Assembly (NCBI RefSeq): GCF_900094705.1
Contig: NZ_FMAR01000007.1
Location: 171,568-235,567 of the forward strand
Source: Chitinophaga costaii
GTDB taxonomy: Bacteria; Bacteroidota; Bacteroidia; Chitinophagales; Chitinophagaceae
Direction: 5' to 3'
Length of the DNA: 64,000 bases
Numbering within the stretch: the stretch's first letter is position 1; each line of letters starts with the position of its first letter. Below the pieces are notes generated by a model that was not told where the DNA came from, searched no databases, and saw only the letters and a list, made by a program, of their open reading frames with translations. Shown in pieces: positions 28,151 through 38,075 of the stretch. The translations under genes and the position numbers were made by a program.

Positions 28151-28304
28151 AGCATATCAGGGAAAAAATAACCGCAGCGCAGCAGCAAGCCAGGGGATAC
28201 CCAACCCTGGGCCTACTATTTATAGGCCTTTACCTACCCTCCGCTATGCTTATGCCTGCCTATATCCTGCCCGACAGGGCCAACAAAAACCCATCAACAG
28301 GATC

Positions 28305-28335
28305 AAATAAAAAAAGCCAGCCCCCAAAGGCTAGC
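28305..28335 (-). terminator. Intrinsic terminator downstream of yggS
   Basis: On the minus strand the stem GCTAGCC/GGCTGGC (28329-28335 with 28316-28322, one G-U pair) encloses a 6-base loop. It is followed by a seven-T run (28309-28315). It lies 75 bases past the yggS stop. Confidence 0.82.
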
Positions 28336-28410
28336 CACTTATCCATGGGCATCCCATCACCCTACCTTACAACAGGTGGTCTATGATCCCCGGAAAGGCC
28401 ACCACCGCCA

Positions 28411-29082
28411 TTACCCGCGCGCGCCAAACAATAAACTGCCAATGCGCACCAGCGTACTACCCGCCTGTAAGGCCAATTGGTAATCCCCGCTCATACCCAT
28501 AGACAATTCTTTAAAATATACCTGGTCTGCAAAAAACTGTGCCTTCACCTTTTCCTGTAAGGCTTTCAGTTGCTGAAACTCTGCCTGTACGAGGCTTTCA
28601 TCCTCCGTGTTAGTGGCCATGCCCATTAACCCGGTAATGCGTACGTGCGCAAAACCGGCGGCCTGCACGGCCGGTAGCAGTTGCAAAAGTTCAGATTCGT
28701 TCAGCCCAAACTTAGTGGTTTCCTGGGCTATGTGTACCTGCAACAAACAGTCTATCACCCGCTGCTGCTTGGCGGCCTGTTTCTCTATTTCCTGGAGCAG
28801 CTTCAGGCTATCCACCGTATGGATCACGCTTACAAAGGAGGCCAGGTATTTTACCTTATTGGTTTGCAGATGGCCAATGAAATGCCACTCGATATCGGCA
28901 GGCAATTGTGGCTGTTTTTCCACCAGTTCCTGCACATAGTTCTCGCCAAAAGCGCGCTGGCCGGCGGCATACAGCGCCTTTATATCGGCCACCGGTTTTA
29001 ATTTGGATACGGCTACCAGCCGCGCGCCATAAGGAAGCAAGGCGGCCTGTATTTGCTGGTAAGCGGGAAGTTGTATAGACAT
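28411..29082 (-). CDS. YggS/PROSC-family pyridoxal phosphate homeostasis protein
   Basis: Cytosolic PLP-binding protein of 223 residues with an alanine-racemase-like barrel. The PLP-Lys motif is LVAVSKLKP (about residues 22-30). It is followed by FGENYVQELVEKQ, WHFIGHLQTNK, VHTVDSLKL, LQVHIAQETTKFG, ITGLMGMAT and the C-terminal LSMGMSGDYQLALQAGSTLVRIGSLLFG. These are all family hallmarks. It keeps vitamin B6 pools balanced. Confidence 0.95.
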   Translation of the reverse strand: MSIQLPAYQQIQAALLPYGARLVAVSKLKPVADIKALYAAGQRAFGENYVQELVEKQPQLPADIEWHFIGHLQTNKVKYLASFVSVIHTVDSLKLLQEIEKQAAKQQRVIDCLLQVHIAQETTKFGLNESELLQLLPAVQAAGFAHVRITGLMGMATNTEDESLVQAEFQQLKALQEKVKAQFFADQVYFKELSMGMSGDYQLALQAGSTLVRIGSLLFGARG

Positions 29083-29202
29083 GACGCGAAAGTAGTAAAA
29101 AAGGGAGTAAGTGTCTGGTAGCCTTCTCTCCTGCCAACGGCAGCGGGCAGCAGATATACACCGCCGCCCGCTATCATTTTATATTGACCACTGCCTAGTA
29201 AC

Positions 29203-30342
29203 TTAAGCTAAAATAGCCCGGCTAATCACGATGCGCTGCACCTCGGAAGTGCCTTCATAGATCTGGGTGATCTTGGCATCGCGCATCAGGCGCTCCACGT
29301 GGTATTCCTTTACGTAGCCATAGCCCCCATGTATCTGCACGGCTTCTACAGTGACCGCCATGGCGGTTTCGGAGGCAAATACCTTGGCCATAGAGCCGCT
29401 CAGGGTATAGTCCAGGTGTTGGTCTTTTTCCCACGCTGCTTTATGTACCAACAGGCGGGCCGCTTCTATCTGGGTGGCCATGTCGGCCAGTTTAAACTGG
29501 ATGGCCTGGTGCTGACTGATTTCCTTGCCAAAGGCCTTGCGTTGTTTGGCATATTGCAAGGCCAGTTCATAGGCTCCGCTGGCAATGCCCAATGCCTGGG
29601 AGGCAATGCCAATGCGCCCTCCAGCCAGGGTTTTCATGGCAAATTTAAAGCCGAAGCCATCCTCCCCAATGCGGTTGGCCTTGGGCACTTTCACGTCCTG
29701 GAACATAATGCTGTGGGTATCGCTACCACGAATACCCAGTTTATTTTCTTTAGCGCCCACCGTAATGCCGGGGGCATGTTTGTCTACAATCAGGGCATTA
29801 ATGCCTTTGCTACCTTTTTCGGGGTGCGTTTGCGCGATGACCAGGTACACGCCGGCAGAGTTGCCGTTGGTGATCCAGTTTTTTGTTCCATTCAGCAGGT
29901 AATGATCGCCCTTGTCTTCAGCGGTGGTGCGCTGGGAAGTGGCGTCGCTGCCGGCTTCCGGCTCGCTGAGCAGGAAGGCGCCTATCACCTGCCCAGTGGC
30001 CAGGGGGATCAGGTATTGCTGCTTTTGCTCCTCGGTGCCAAAATTTTCCAGGCCCCAGCATACCAATGAATTATTTACACTCATACAGACAGACACGGAA
30101 GCGTCTATTTTAGAAATTTCTTCCATCGCCAGGGTGTAGGAAATAGTGTCCAGGCCTGCGCCTCCGTATCTGGGGTCTACCATCATGCCCATAAAACCCA
30201 GTTCTCCCAGTTTTTTGATCTGTTCTGCCGGAAATTGTTGGTGTTCATCGCGTGCTATAACACCGGGCAGCAGTTCATTCACCGCAAAGTCGCGGGCTGC
30301 CTGCCGGATCATCAGGTGTTCGGCTGTTAACTGGTAATTCAT
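29203..30342 (-). CDS. Acyl-CoA dehydrogenase (short-chain/butyryl type)
   Basis: FAD enzyme of fatty or amino acid degradation, 379 residues from the ATG at 30342 (MNYQLTAEHLMIRQAARDFA), the usual start for the family; the longer open frame adds residues without homology. Signatures are LSEPEAGSDATSQRTTAE, the GTKNWITNGNSAGVYLV flavin site, the RKAFGKEISQHQAIQFKLADM helix and the catalytic Glu in IYEGTSEVQRIVISR. Confidence 0.95.
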   Translation of the reverse strand: MNYQLTAEHLMIRQAARDFAVNELLPGVIARDEHQQFPAEQIKKLGELGFMGMMVDPRYGGAGLDTISYTLAMEEISKIDASVSVCMSVNNSLVCWGLENFGTEEQKQQYLIPLATGQVIGAFLLSEPEAGSDATSQRTTAEDKGDHYLLNGTKNWITNGNSAGVYLVIAQTHPEKGSKGINALIVDKHAPGITVGAKENKLGIRGSDTHSIMFQDVKVPKANRIGEDGFGFKFAMKTLAGGRIGIASQALGIASGAYELALQYAKQRKAFGKEISQHQAIQFKLADMATQIEAARLLVHKAAWEKDQHLDYTLSGSMAKVFASETAMAVTVEAVQIHGGYGYVKEYHVERLMRDAKITQIYEGTSEVQRIVISRAILA

Positions 30343-30571
30343 TTTTTTATAACGTGTTTTGGTGCTGTGTTTACAATAATACCCCTTAATACCCAGGTAA
30401 AAAAGAAGCATCCCCAGAATTACAGCTTATCCATTGTTTCCCTGCAAACATTGAATTTAGTTTTATAATCCGCAGGCCCCGTTGGATTTGATTTAGTTTT
30501 TCCGGTTTAAATGCACACCTTTTGCAGCTTGCTGCACCGGGGTGTTCCGGTAAATATCCTAGCTTGGCGGT

Positions 30572-31522
30572 ATGATGAAGAATATTAAAATTATAGAAGT
30601 GAATTCGGAGATTGGCGCCGGCACCCGGGGCGCCAGCCTGGGGGTAGAAGCCATCAAGATCGCCGCGCTGGACTTCATGAGTAATTTCTTTGTGCATTTT
30701 CCTACGGAAACGATCGAAACGGAAAATAAATTATTGTTTGAACCCATTGAATCGCCCTACGCCAAGCGGGTAAAAGGGGTGTACCGCATGTACGAGCGCA
30801 TTACCAAAAGCGTGTACGATACGGTAAAAGCCAATTGGTTTCCCGTAGTACTTTCCGGCGATCATAGTAATGCCGGGGCCACCATTGCCGGCCTTAAAAT
30901 GGCCCATCCCGAAGCCAAGTTAGGCGTTATCTGGATAGATGCTCATGCAGACCTTCACACGCCATTTACCACCCCATCCGGCAACCTGCATGGCATGCCC
31001 CTGGCCACCGCCATCGGGGAGGATAACCAGGCATGTAAGAACCATGAGTTGGATGAAAACACCATTCTCTGGTGGGAAAAACTAAAAAACATTGGCGGCA
31101 TATGCCCCAAGGTGCTGCCGGAAGACGTGGTATTTATTTCCCTGCGCGATTTTGAAAAAGAGGAAGAATATTTGATCCACCAGTACGGCATGAAGGTGTT
31201 CACCACCAGTGAGGTGCGGCGCAAGGGGCCGGAAAATGTGTCGCGTGCTGTATTCCGCTACCTCAGCGATTGCGATTACATCTACGTATCTTTTGATGTA
31301 GATAGCCTGGATGCCTCAATTTCAAAGGGTACTGGCACGCCGGTGAGCAACGGCCTGCGGGAGCGTGAGGCGGAAGACCTGATCTCCAAATTCATGCAAC
31401 ACCGCAAAATCTGCTGCTTCGAAATCACTGAAGTAAATCCTACACTAGACCGGGAAAACCTGATGGCGGAAATAGCCTTCAACATTTTGCAGCGCAGCGT
31501 AAACGTGTTGATGATGAACTAA
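30572..31522 (+). CDS. Arginase-family ureohydrolase
   Basis: Binuclear manganese enzyme of 316 residues that releases urea from arginine or hydrolyses a related guanidino compound. All metal motifs are present: GDHSNAG (near residue 95), IDAHADLHTP (near 125) and SFDVDSLDASISKGTGTPVSNGL (near 240). The spacing and the DAHADLHTP variant favour arginase. A formiminoglutamase or agmatinase cannot be excluded, and no urease or histidine-use gene lies nearby to decide it. Confidence 0.88.
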   Translation: MMKNIKIIEVNSEIGAGTRGASLGVEAIKIAALDFMSNFFVHFPTETIETENKLLFEPIESPYAKRVKGVYRMYERITKSVYDTVKANWFPVVLSGDHSNAGATIAGLKMAHPEAKLGVIWIDAHADLHTPFTTPSGNLHGMPLATAIGEDNQACKNHELDENTILWWEKLKNIGGICPKVLPEDVVFISLRDFEKEEEYLIHQYGMKVFTTSEVRRKGPENVSRAVFRYLSDCDYIYVSFDVDSLDASISKGTGTPVSNGLREREAEDLISKFMQHRKICCFEITEVNPTLDRENLMAEIAFNILQRSVNVLMMN

Positions 31523-32598
31523 CGAATTTTATAATAAGCCAGCAGCCACGCCACCACTTCATTGTAGCTCTCTATCCCCGCTTCCTGGTTGTTGGCTTTC
31601 AGGTAGCGGTCGTATAATAAGGTAGCATAAGCGTCTGCGGCGCCATGATAGGGTTTATAGAATTTTATTACCGCACGGTAGTCGTTGCGCACCCCTGCAT
31701 AGGCCTGCTGCCACAATGTTTTGGCCAGGGTATCGTTGCGGTGGCCCAACTGGCCTATGGTATAGAGCAGCATTTCGTAATGCGCCCCATACCGGAAACG
31801 CAGGTCTGCACTGTGGCTGGCGGCCAAGAACCCAATAAAATTGGCTTCCTCCTCCCTGGCATAGCCTAGCTGATGGGCCATTTCATGGCATACGTTAAAG
31901 GGTAGCAGGAAACCGGGTACCGTGGTATTTACCTGCGCCTCGCCGGTAAAGGGATTGAGATAACCACCTACATTCATATAATTCATCCAGTGGGCAAACA
32001 GGGAGCCTTTTACCGATGGGTGACGGTAGCGTAATACAGGTACGCTGTCTGCCACCCGGCTGTAAGCCGCGCGGGCGGCGGCAAAGAGAGAATCGTTGGG
32101 CATGGTGAACCGCAGCGCAAACGTATCGCCCAGGGCAGGGCGCAGCTCGTTTACCTCCCGCAGCAGCGTATCTGCCAGCGTTTGCAGGGCCGTGTCGGAA
32201 TATTCCCCGCTTTTAATCCCTAAGTTTTCCTCCACGGCGTCGTGCTGGTAATTATAGCCCCACAGCAGCAGGAAGGCCAGGTATAGGCCCAGCAGGGCGC
32301 GCACGCCTTTCAGCAATGCATAACACACCTGCTGCCACTGCAAGGTGATAGCTTTATAACATACCTTTAACAGAAAAATAAAAGCCGTTACTACCCAGAC
32401 GCTATAAATTACATCGCCAACACTTAATTTTACAATCCCTAAAGCGGATCGAAAGATTGCACTCACCCAAGGATACCACCTATGAAAGTATAAGCGGGAA
32501 AATGCAGCACTCTCAAACGCCCATTTTAATAGGAGCAGCACCACTATAAGCGATGCGATGTTGTATAATTGCCTGTTTATTTTCGCTTTTAATTCCAT
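31519..32598 (-). CDS. DUF3810 membrane-anchored putative metallopeptidase
   Basis: 359 residues with three hydrophobic segments in the first 125 residues (about 14-28, 58-80, 100-118). A soluble domain follows with NVCHEMAHQLGYAREEEANFIGFLA, an HExxH zinc motif with a downstream Glu. This matches the DUF3810 family of Bacteroidota, whose substrate is unknown. It converges with the arginase gene, their stops overlapping by 4 bases. Confidence 0.85.
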   Translation of the reverse strand: MELKAKINRQLYNIASLIVVLLLLKWAFESAAFSRLYFHRWYPWVSAIFRSALGIVKLSVGDVIYSVWVVTAFIFLLKVCYKAITLQWQQVCYALLKGVRALLGLYLAFLLLWGYNYQHDAVEENLGIKSGEYSDTALQTLADTLLREVNELRPALGDTFALRFTMPNDSLFAAARAAYSRVADSVPVLRYRHPSVKGSLFAHWMNYMNVGGYLNPFTGEAQVNTTVPGFLLPFNVCHEMAHQLGYAREEEANFIGFLAASHSADLRFRYGAHYEMLLYTIGQLGHRNDTLAKTLWQQAYAGVRNDYRAVIKFYKPYHGAADAYATLLYDRYLKANNQEAGIESYNEVVAWLLAYYKIR

Positions 32599-32616
32599 AA
32601 TAATCCACTGAGCAAT

Positions 32617-33495
32617 ATGATGGATGAAACGTTACTAACTAGCCTCAGTGCTGCGTTGTCGCGGCAACTGGGCGTGAAAATACAGATTAATCGCACAGTT
32701 AGCATCGCAGGGGGCGATATCAATGATACCTATCGCGTGGAAAGTAACGAAGGGCAATGGTTTCTGAAAATGAACAACGCCACGCTTTACCCGTCTATGT
32801 TTGCCAAGGAGTACGATGGCCTGCAAACCCTGGGCAAAACAAATGCAATAAAAGTTCCTAAACCCCTCCTCTACGGCACCGCCGGCGCATATGCATTTCT
32901 GGTAACCGAGTTGATTACCAAAACAAGACCCGTCAATGATTTTTGGGAAAACTTTGCTGCATCGCTGGCACAGTTGCACCGGCAATCTAATAGCACCTTC
33001 GGTTATCATACCTCCAATTATATCGGTAATCTGAAACAATATAATACGGCATACAGTTCCTGGCCTGTATTTTATGCCATGAACCGATTGTTGCCTTTGG
33101 CCCGGGAGGCCTTTGACCAGCAAAAGATGGATAAGGAAACGGTGCAACAGTTGGAGCAACTGTGTAAGCGCCTGCCGGAAATCTTCCCGGCAGAACCGCC
33201 GGCATTACTGCATGGCGATTTGTGGTCCGGCAATTTTATGGTGGGAGATCATGGTAAGGCCTGCATTTACGACCCGGCTGTATATTATGGCCACCGGGAG
33301 ATAGACTTGGCTATGACCCGGCTTTTCGGCGGTTTCGACACGCGTTTTCATTATGCCTACCAGGCCATATACCCCCTCTCCCATGGCTGGCAGTCGCGCA
33401 TTGGGATTTGCCAGTTATACCCCCTGCTGGTGCATTACCTGCTCTTTGGCGGCAGCTATTACGCGGATATTAAAGCAGTGTTGCAGGCGTTTTAG
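32617..33495 (+). CDS. Fructosamine kinase family protein
   Basis: 292-residue kinase of the fructosamine-3-kinase/APH fold that repairs glycated amines. Motifs are GGDINDTYRVES, then WFLKMN (ATP-binding Lys), the catalytic loop LLHGDLWSGNFMV and the metal-binding IYDPAVYYGHREIDLAMTRLFGGF. It is divergent from the DUF3810 gene with only 18 bases between starts. The stop overlaps the convergent histidine kinase by 4 bases. Confidence 0.92.
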   Translation: MMDETLLTSLSAALSRQLGVKIQINRTVSIAGGDINDTYRVESNEGQWFLKMNNATLYPSMFAKEYDGLQTLGKTNAIKVPKPLLYGTAGAYAFLVTELITKTRPVNDFWENFAASLAQLHRQSNSTFGYHTSNYIGNLKQYNTAYSSWPVFYAMNRLLPLAREAFDQQKMDKETVQQLEQLCKRLPEIFPAEPPALLHGDLWSGNFMVGDHGKACIYDPAVYYGHREIDLAMTRLFGGFDTRFHYAYQAIYPLSHGWQSRIGICQLYPLLVHYLLFGGSYYADIKAVLQAF

Positions 33496-35936
33496 GGATG
33501 TTGATGACCGTTTTCCTCGAAGGCGCGCATTTTTTTCAGTTCTTCCTCTACTACTGGCATATTGGCCGCCAGGGCGGATTCCACCTCGGCAAACAGGCCT
33601 GGTATTTCCGGCAAATGCTTATTTAGCTGATTGCTCTTCAGGTAGTTTTCCAGGGTTTGCATATTGGCAGCAATGGCGGTAAGCCCCACCATGGAAAAAT
33701 TGGGTTTCAGTTTATGTACCTGAAATCCCATGCCTTCCCAGTCTTTCTCTTCCAGCAGTGTTTTAATCTTGGCCATTTCTTCGTGAATAGTCTTTACGAA
33801 TACTTCGAAAAGATCGGAGGCATAACCAAGGTTGTTCTCGTACAGGGCGTCCAGGAATTTAGTGTCCAATGCAGACTGGAACTGATATCCATTAGTGTTG
33901 GGCGTTTCCATAAGGGCTGTTTCGTCTTCGTTAAGGAATTTCTGTAGTATCCGGATAAGCTGATCCGGAGTGTATGGTTTGGATAAAACATCATTAATGC
34001 CTGCCAGGCGGGCCTGGTCGGCAGTATCTTCTACGGCGCTGGCGGTTACCGCCACAATAGGTGTGGCGGCATTGGGCAGCATTTCATCGGCCCTTACCCG
34101 GGCAGCCAGTTCATAACCATCTACACCCGGCATACGCAAATCCATCAGGATGAGGTCGAACTGCCGGTGCTGTAGCAGGTGCAGGGCATCCTGCCCATTG
34201 GTGGCCAGTTGAAACCGCAGGCCGGCCCGGTTCAGCAGGCCGGAAATGTATTTCCGGTTCATCATATTGTCTTCCACTACCAGAACGTAAGCTTCTTCGA
34301 AGCGCACGGCGGGTATGGGGGCCGGATAGGTGTCACCCTGCGCTGCCATACGGCGCTGGTCTGCACTGCGGCCGGTATCGGTATAAGGCAGGGTAAAGCA
34401 AAAGCAGGTGCGGTATAGGGGCAGTTCTTCCACGAAAATACGGCCGCCCTGTAGCTCTACCAACTGTTTTACAATAGCCAGGCCCAGCCCCGTGCCGCCA
34501 TAACGCTCACTGGTGTTGCGCACCGCCTGCCGGTAGTCTTCAAACACGGCATTCCACTGCTCCTGGTCTAGCCCAATACCGGTATCGCACACCCGGAAGG
34601 TAAGCCATAATTTATTTTCACTCACGCCTTCCGGGCGCACTTTTATGGCGATTTCGCCCTCGGAGGTAAACTTTTCGGCGTTGGTCAGCAGGTTCAGGAG
34701 TATTTGTTTCAACAGCAGGTCGTCGCCAATGAGCCAGTTGCGCAGGGAGGGGTCTACCTCCAGCGTAAGTACTACCGGTTTTTTGCCCATTTTAAGCCGG
34801 AAGATGTCTAGCAGCGACTTCAGGAGGGCCACAAGGTGAAATTCCCGTTGCTGCACCTCCTGCTTGCCTGCTTCTATTTTAGACAGGTCTAGCAGGTTAC
34901 CCACCAGTTCCAGTAAAAAATCGGAGGATAATTTCAGTATCCCCACATATTCCCGCTGTTCGGCGGTGAGGGGGGTATTTTCTAGTAGGTGCGACATGCC
35001 GATGATGGCGGTAAGCGGGTTGCGTATTTCGTGGCTGATATTGGCCAGGAATTCCCTCTGGGCCTGCCGGGCCTGTTCGGCCGCTTCGCGCGACTGTTCC
35101 AGGGCGCGCTGTAACCTTTTCTGGGGGGTAATGTCCATATATATGCTCATGCTTCCCGTGGCCACCTGATCCTGGTTGCGGATACTGGTGGCACTGGCCA
35201 GCACCCAGCGCCGGCCAGCATGGGGTGTTTCTATCTCCATTTCATACAGGAGGGGCATATTTTTATCCAGCCGGCGCTGGCGCAGCAACCGGGCGTAGGG
35301 GCGTTTTTCTTCCGGTACGAACAGGTCTATCAGGTTTTTCCCGATAAGCTGTTCCTCCTCCATCCCGCTCATGCGGCAAAAGCCGTCGTAGGCCTTGGTG
35401 ATATTGCCATTTAGGTCGGTTTCGCAGAGGGCGGCATTGAGATTGTCCAGCACTACCTGGAACTTTTCCTCATTGCGCTGAATTTCCTGCTGTACAGTGT
35501 GGTGTTTGGTAATATCAATCACCTCCCAGATGCTGCCTACAAATACGCCGGCGTCGAAAATGGGTATATAACTCAGCTCGCGGTAGCGGCCGTTGCGGAA
35601 TGCTATTTCCCAGCCGATGTAAGGTTTTTTATGATGAACGAGATCCTGCATACGGGCGGCAAAGGCTACGGGCTGGGCCACCTGCACACAATAATGCCTC
35701 ACCACGGCATCGAAGGGCAGGTACAGGAGGTTTGCCAAGTCCTGGGGCGGCGTATTTTTGAGGACCACCTCGTTCAGCCAGATTAATTGGTGCTGATCGT
35801 CGGTCACCATAATACCGGCACTCGTATTGCTCAGATAGCTGGATATGGGCAGGGAAAAAATGGGAGGTACGGCCAATATGGGGATACTGCCGGGCATAGG
35901 ATTTTTCCTGCTTCCATCTTTTCTAAGTAAATTCAT
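33492..35936 (-). CDS. Hybrid sensor histidine kinase with two PAS, receiver and HPt domains
   Basis: About 814 residues from the ATG at 35936 (MNLLRKDGSRK); the frame is open 40 codons further to 36056. Order: PAS-like (ISSYLSNTSAGIMVTDDQHQLIWLNE), PAS (VVLDNLNAALCETDLNGNITKAY), HisKA with phospho-His in FLANISHEIRNPLTAIIGM, HATPase (N box NLLTNAEKFTSEG, G boxes DTGIGLDQ and YGGTGLGLAIVKQL), receiver (VLVVEDNMMNRKYI; phospho-Asp in LILMDLRMPG) and HPt with HKLKPNF near the C-terminus. There is no membrane segment in the chosen form, so it is probably a cytosolic phosphorelay kinase. No partner regulator is adjacent. Confidence 0.92.
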   Translation of the reverse strand: MNLLRKDGSRKNPMPGSIPILAVPPIFSLPISSYLSNTSAGIMVTDDQHQLIWLNEVVLKNTPPQDLANLLYLPFDAVVRHYCVQVAQPVAFAARMQDLVHHKKPYIGWEIAFRNGRYRELSYIPIFDAGVFVGSIWEVIDITKHHTVQQEIQRNEEKFQVVLDNLNAALCETDLNGNITKAYDGFCRMSGMEEEQLIGKNLIDLFVPEEKRPYARLLRQRRLDKNMPLLYEMEIETPHAGRRWVLASATSIRNQDQVATGSMSIYMDITPQKRLQRALEQSREAAEQARQAQREFLANISHEIRNPLTAIIGMSHLLENTPLTAEQREYVGILKLSSDFLLELVGNLLDLSKIEAGKQEVQQREFHLVALLKSLLDIFRLKMGKKPVVLTLEVDPSLRNWLIGDDLLLKQILLNLLTNAEKFTSEGEIAIKVRPEGVSENKLWLTFRVCDTGIGLDQEQWNAVFEDYRQAVRNTSERYGGTGLGLAIVKQLVELQGGRIFVEELPLYRTCFCFTLPYTDTGRSADQRRMAAQGDTYPAPIPAVRFEEAYVLVVEDNMMNRKYISGLLNRAGLRFQLATNGQDALHLLQHRQFDLILMDLRMPGVDGYELAARVRADEMLPNAATPIVAVTASAVEDTADQARLAGINDVLSKPYTPDQLIRILQKFLNEDETALMETPNTNGYQFQSALDTKFLDALYENNLGYASDLFEVFVKTIHEEMAKIKTLLEEKDWEGMGFQVHKLKPNFSMVGLTAIAANMQTLENYLKSNQLNKHLPEIPGLFAEVESALAANMPVVEEELKKMRAFEENGHQHP

Positions 35937-36160
35937 GCGTTTACGGTGAAAGGAGTGTTGCGACACTCGGGTAATCATTACCAGGCTTATGGCCGGTGCA
36001 ACGGTATACCAAATATCAATCCGGAGTAACAGGAGAGGATAACTTGACCGGGGCACCTAAGCAATTGTTTACTTAATGGTTAAAGTGACTCAAATATCAT
36101 ATATTTTTAGAAAAAAAGATATATAATTATGGGTTGGGAAGCGCTCAAATACAGGAAATT

Positions 36161-36190
36161 TTTGCGTTTTCAAATAATTAACTACCTTTG
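36161..36190 (+). promoter_or_regulatory. Consensus Bacteroidota promoter of the DUF177-rpmF-plsX operon
   Basis: TTTG at 36161-36164 and TACCTTTG at 36183-36190 are separated by 18 bases. This is an exact match to the TTTG/TAnnTTTG promoter, 28 bases before the start codon at 36218. Confidence 0.85.
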
Positions 36191-36217
36191 CATCCCTCTA
36201 AAAGTGAGGACTTTTTT

Positions 36218-36754
36218 ATGAAACCACTCCGCGAATTTGATATACCCTTTGTGGGCTTAACACCTGGAGTGCACTCATTTGAGTACCAAATTACGGATAG
36301 TTTCTTTGAAAATTACGGGGAGCAGGATTTTCGGGATTGTGAGGCGACGATAAAACTTGCATTTGACAAGAAGGCGGGTTTTTTCATGCTGAAGTTCGAA
36401 ATTGGTGGCAAAGCCACTGTAAACTGTGACCGTTGCGGGACACCATTTGAGTTGCGGCTGTGGGATGATTTTAACCTGGTCGTAAAGCTGGTGGACAATC
36501 CCGAAGCGATGAGCAACGATGAAGATCCGGATGTAGCGTACATTGCCAGAACCGATTCGCATTTAAATGTGGCGGACTGGATTTATGAGTTCATCAACCT
36601 GAGTATCCCGATGCAGCATATCCACCCGGATTTGCCGGATGGGACTAGTGGTTGCGACCCGGAAGTGCTGGCTATGCTGGCCAGGATGAGCCAACAGGAA
36701 GAAGAGAAAACAAATCCAATCTGGAAGGGATTGGATAAATTCAAGAATAATTAA
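36218..36754 (+). CDS. DUF177 (YceD-like) protein
   Basis: 178 residues from the ATG at 36218 (MKPLREFDIPFVGLTPG), chosen because the promoter lies just upstream and conservation begins there. The family signature is TVNCDRCGTPFELRL plus an acidic C-terminal part with DGTSGCDPEVLAMLARM. DUF177 proteins are encoded before rpmF in many bacteria, as here, and are linked to 23S rRNA metabolism in some. That role is family knowledge, not visible here. Confidence 0.92.
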   Translation: MKPLREFDIPFVGLTPGVHSFEYQITDSFFENYGEQDFRDCEATIKLAFDKKAGFFMLKFEIGGKATVNCDRCGTPFELRLWDDFNLVVKLVDNPEAMSNDEDPDVAYIARTDSHLNVADWIYEFINLSIPMQHIHPDLPDGTSGCDPEVLAMLARMSQQEEEKTNPIWKGLDKFKNN

Positions 36755-36781
36755 TCAGTACCATCTTAAAAATTAAATAAA

Positions 36782-36976
36782 ATGCCAAATCCGAAACGCA
36801 GACACTCTCAGCAACGTTCAGCCAAGAGAAGAACGCATTACAAGGCTTTTGCTGATACTTTGAGTACCGACAGCGTAACCGGCGAAGTACACCTGAGACA
36901 CCGCGCTCATTGGGTAGAAAACAAGTTATACTACAAAGGAAAAGTAGTATTGGAAAAACAAAATGCCGCCAAATAA
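36782..36976 (+). CDS. rpmF: 50S ribosomal protein L32
   Basis: 64 residues: MPNPKRRHSQQRSAKRRTH, then HRAHWVENKLYYKGKVV, the normal L32 pattern without the zinc-binding cysteines of some homologues. It sits between DUF177 and plsX as in many bacteria. Confidence 0.98.
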   Translation: MPNPKRRHSQQRSAKRRTHYKAFADTLSTDSVTGEVHLRHRAHWVENKLYYKGKVVLEKQNAAK

Positions 36977-37022
36977 TTTTACTATTTTTACCCGGAACTA
37001 GCTAAACAAACTTACAAGTTAC

Positions 37023-37967
37023 ATGAGAATAGGACTTGATATGATGGGTGGCGACTACGCTCCCGGGGAAGCCGTTAAAGGAGTAAAATTATTTTTCGAC
37101 ACTGTTACATCCGATGCCCATTTAGTGCTGATCGGCGACGAAGCAGCCCTGAAACCTTTACTGGAAGAAGCGCAACTAGACGTGTCGCGGTATACCGTGG
37201 TACATGCATCGCAAGTAATTGGGATGAATGAACACCCTACCAGAGCACTGAAAGAAAAGCAGCAATCCTCGATTGCCATCGGCTTTTACCTGTTGCAGCA
37301 TAAAAAGATCGACGCATTTATCAGTGCTGGCAATACCGGCGCGATGATGGTAGGAACTTTTTATTCTATCAAGGCCATTGAAGGTGTACAACGCCCCACA
37401 ATTGCCACCCTGGTACCCCGCGAAAATGGTACGTATGGATTGCTCCTGGATGTGGGTCTGAATGCAGACTGCAAACCGGAGAATCTTGTACAATTTGCCA
37501 TACTGGGATCCCTGTACTCGAAGCACATTCTTAATGAAGCTACGCCCAGGGTAGGTTTGCTAAACATTGGTGAAGAAGAAGGCAAGGGCAACCTGCTGGC
37601 GCAAGCCGCCTATCCTATGCTGAAAGATGAAACCCGCATTCATTTCGTGGGTAACGTAGAAGGCCGGGATATTTTTACGGACAAATCGGATGTGATCGTA
37701 TGCGAAGGATTTACCGGCAACATTGTATTGAAAATGGCGGAATCGTTTCATGAAATTGCGAGAAGACGCGGTATTGACGACGAATATATAGACCGTTTTG
37801 ATTTTGAATACTATGGCGGTACTCCCGTTCTCGGTGTTTCCGAACCAGTCATCATTGGCCACGGCATTTCCCACCAGCGCGCGTTCAAAAACATGATCGG
37901 CGTAGCCGAACGGATGCTGGAAACCCAACTACTCGAAAAGATCAAAGAAAGCTTTATTGCCAAATAA
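37023..37967 (+). CDS. plsX: Phosphate acyltransferase PlsX
   Basis: Makes acyl-phosphate from acyl-ACP for phospholipid synthesis; membrane-associated. 314 residues with the signature MRIGLDMMGGDYAPGEAVKG, SAGNTGAMM, PTIATLVPRENG and DGFTGNIVLK-type segment CEGFTGNIVLKMAES. Third gene of the DUF177-rpmF-plsX unit. fabH, its frequent next gene, is absent here. Confidence 0.97.
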   Translation: MRIGLDMMGGDYAPGEAVKGVKLFFDTVTSDAHLVLIGDEAALKPLLEEAQLDVSRYTVVHASQVIGMNEHPTRALKEKQQSSIAIGFYLLQHKKIDAFISAGNTGAMMVGTFYSIKAIEGVQRPTIATLVPRENGTYGLLLDVGLNADCKPENLVQFAILGSLYSKHILNEATPRVGLLNIGEEEGKGNLLAQAAYPMLKDETRIHFVGNVEGRDIFTDKSDVIVCEGFTGNIVLKMAESFHEIARRRGIDDEYIDRFDFEYYGGTPVLGVSEPVIIGHGISHQRAFKNMIGVAERMLETQLLEKIKESFIAK

Positions 37968-38075
37968 TTTCCAGGTTATACACCTGCCCAAACGTTCATC
38001 TTGCCCAGCAGGATGAACGTTTGCCGTTTCAGGCCCCCAGGGCTGGTACTTTACAATATTTTTAATCTGCTGCTC

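Noticed and set aside
30343..30571. Bidirectional promoter between acyl-CoA dehydrogenase and arginase genes
   Set aside because: Promoters must exist in this divergent gap, but no exact TAnnTTTG element with a matching TTTG was found on either strand.
36056..36160. Long leader or riboswitch upstream of the hybrid kinase or DUF177 gene
   Set aside because: Apart from the consensus promoter, I see no conserved riboswitch-like structure in 35937-36217.
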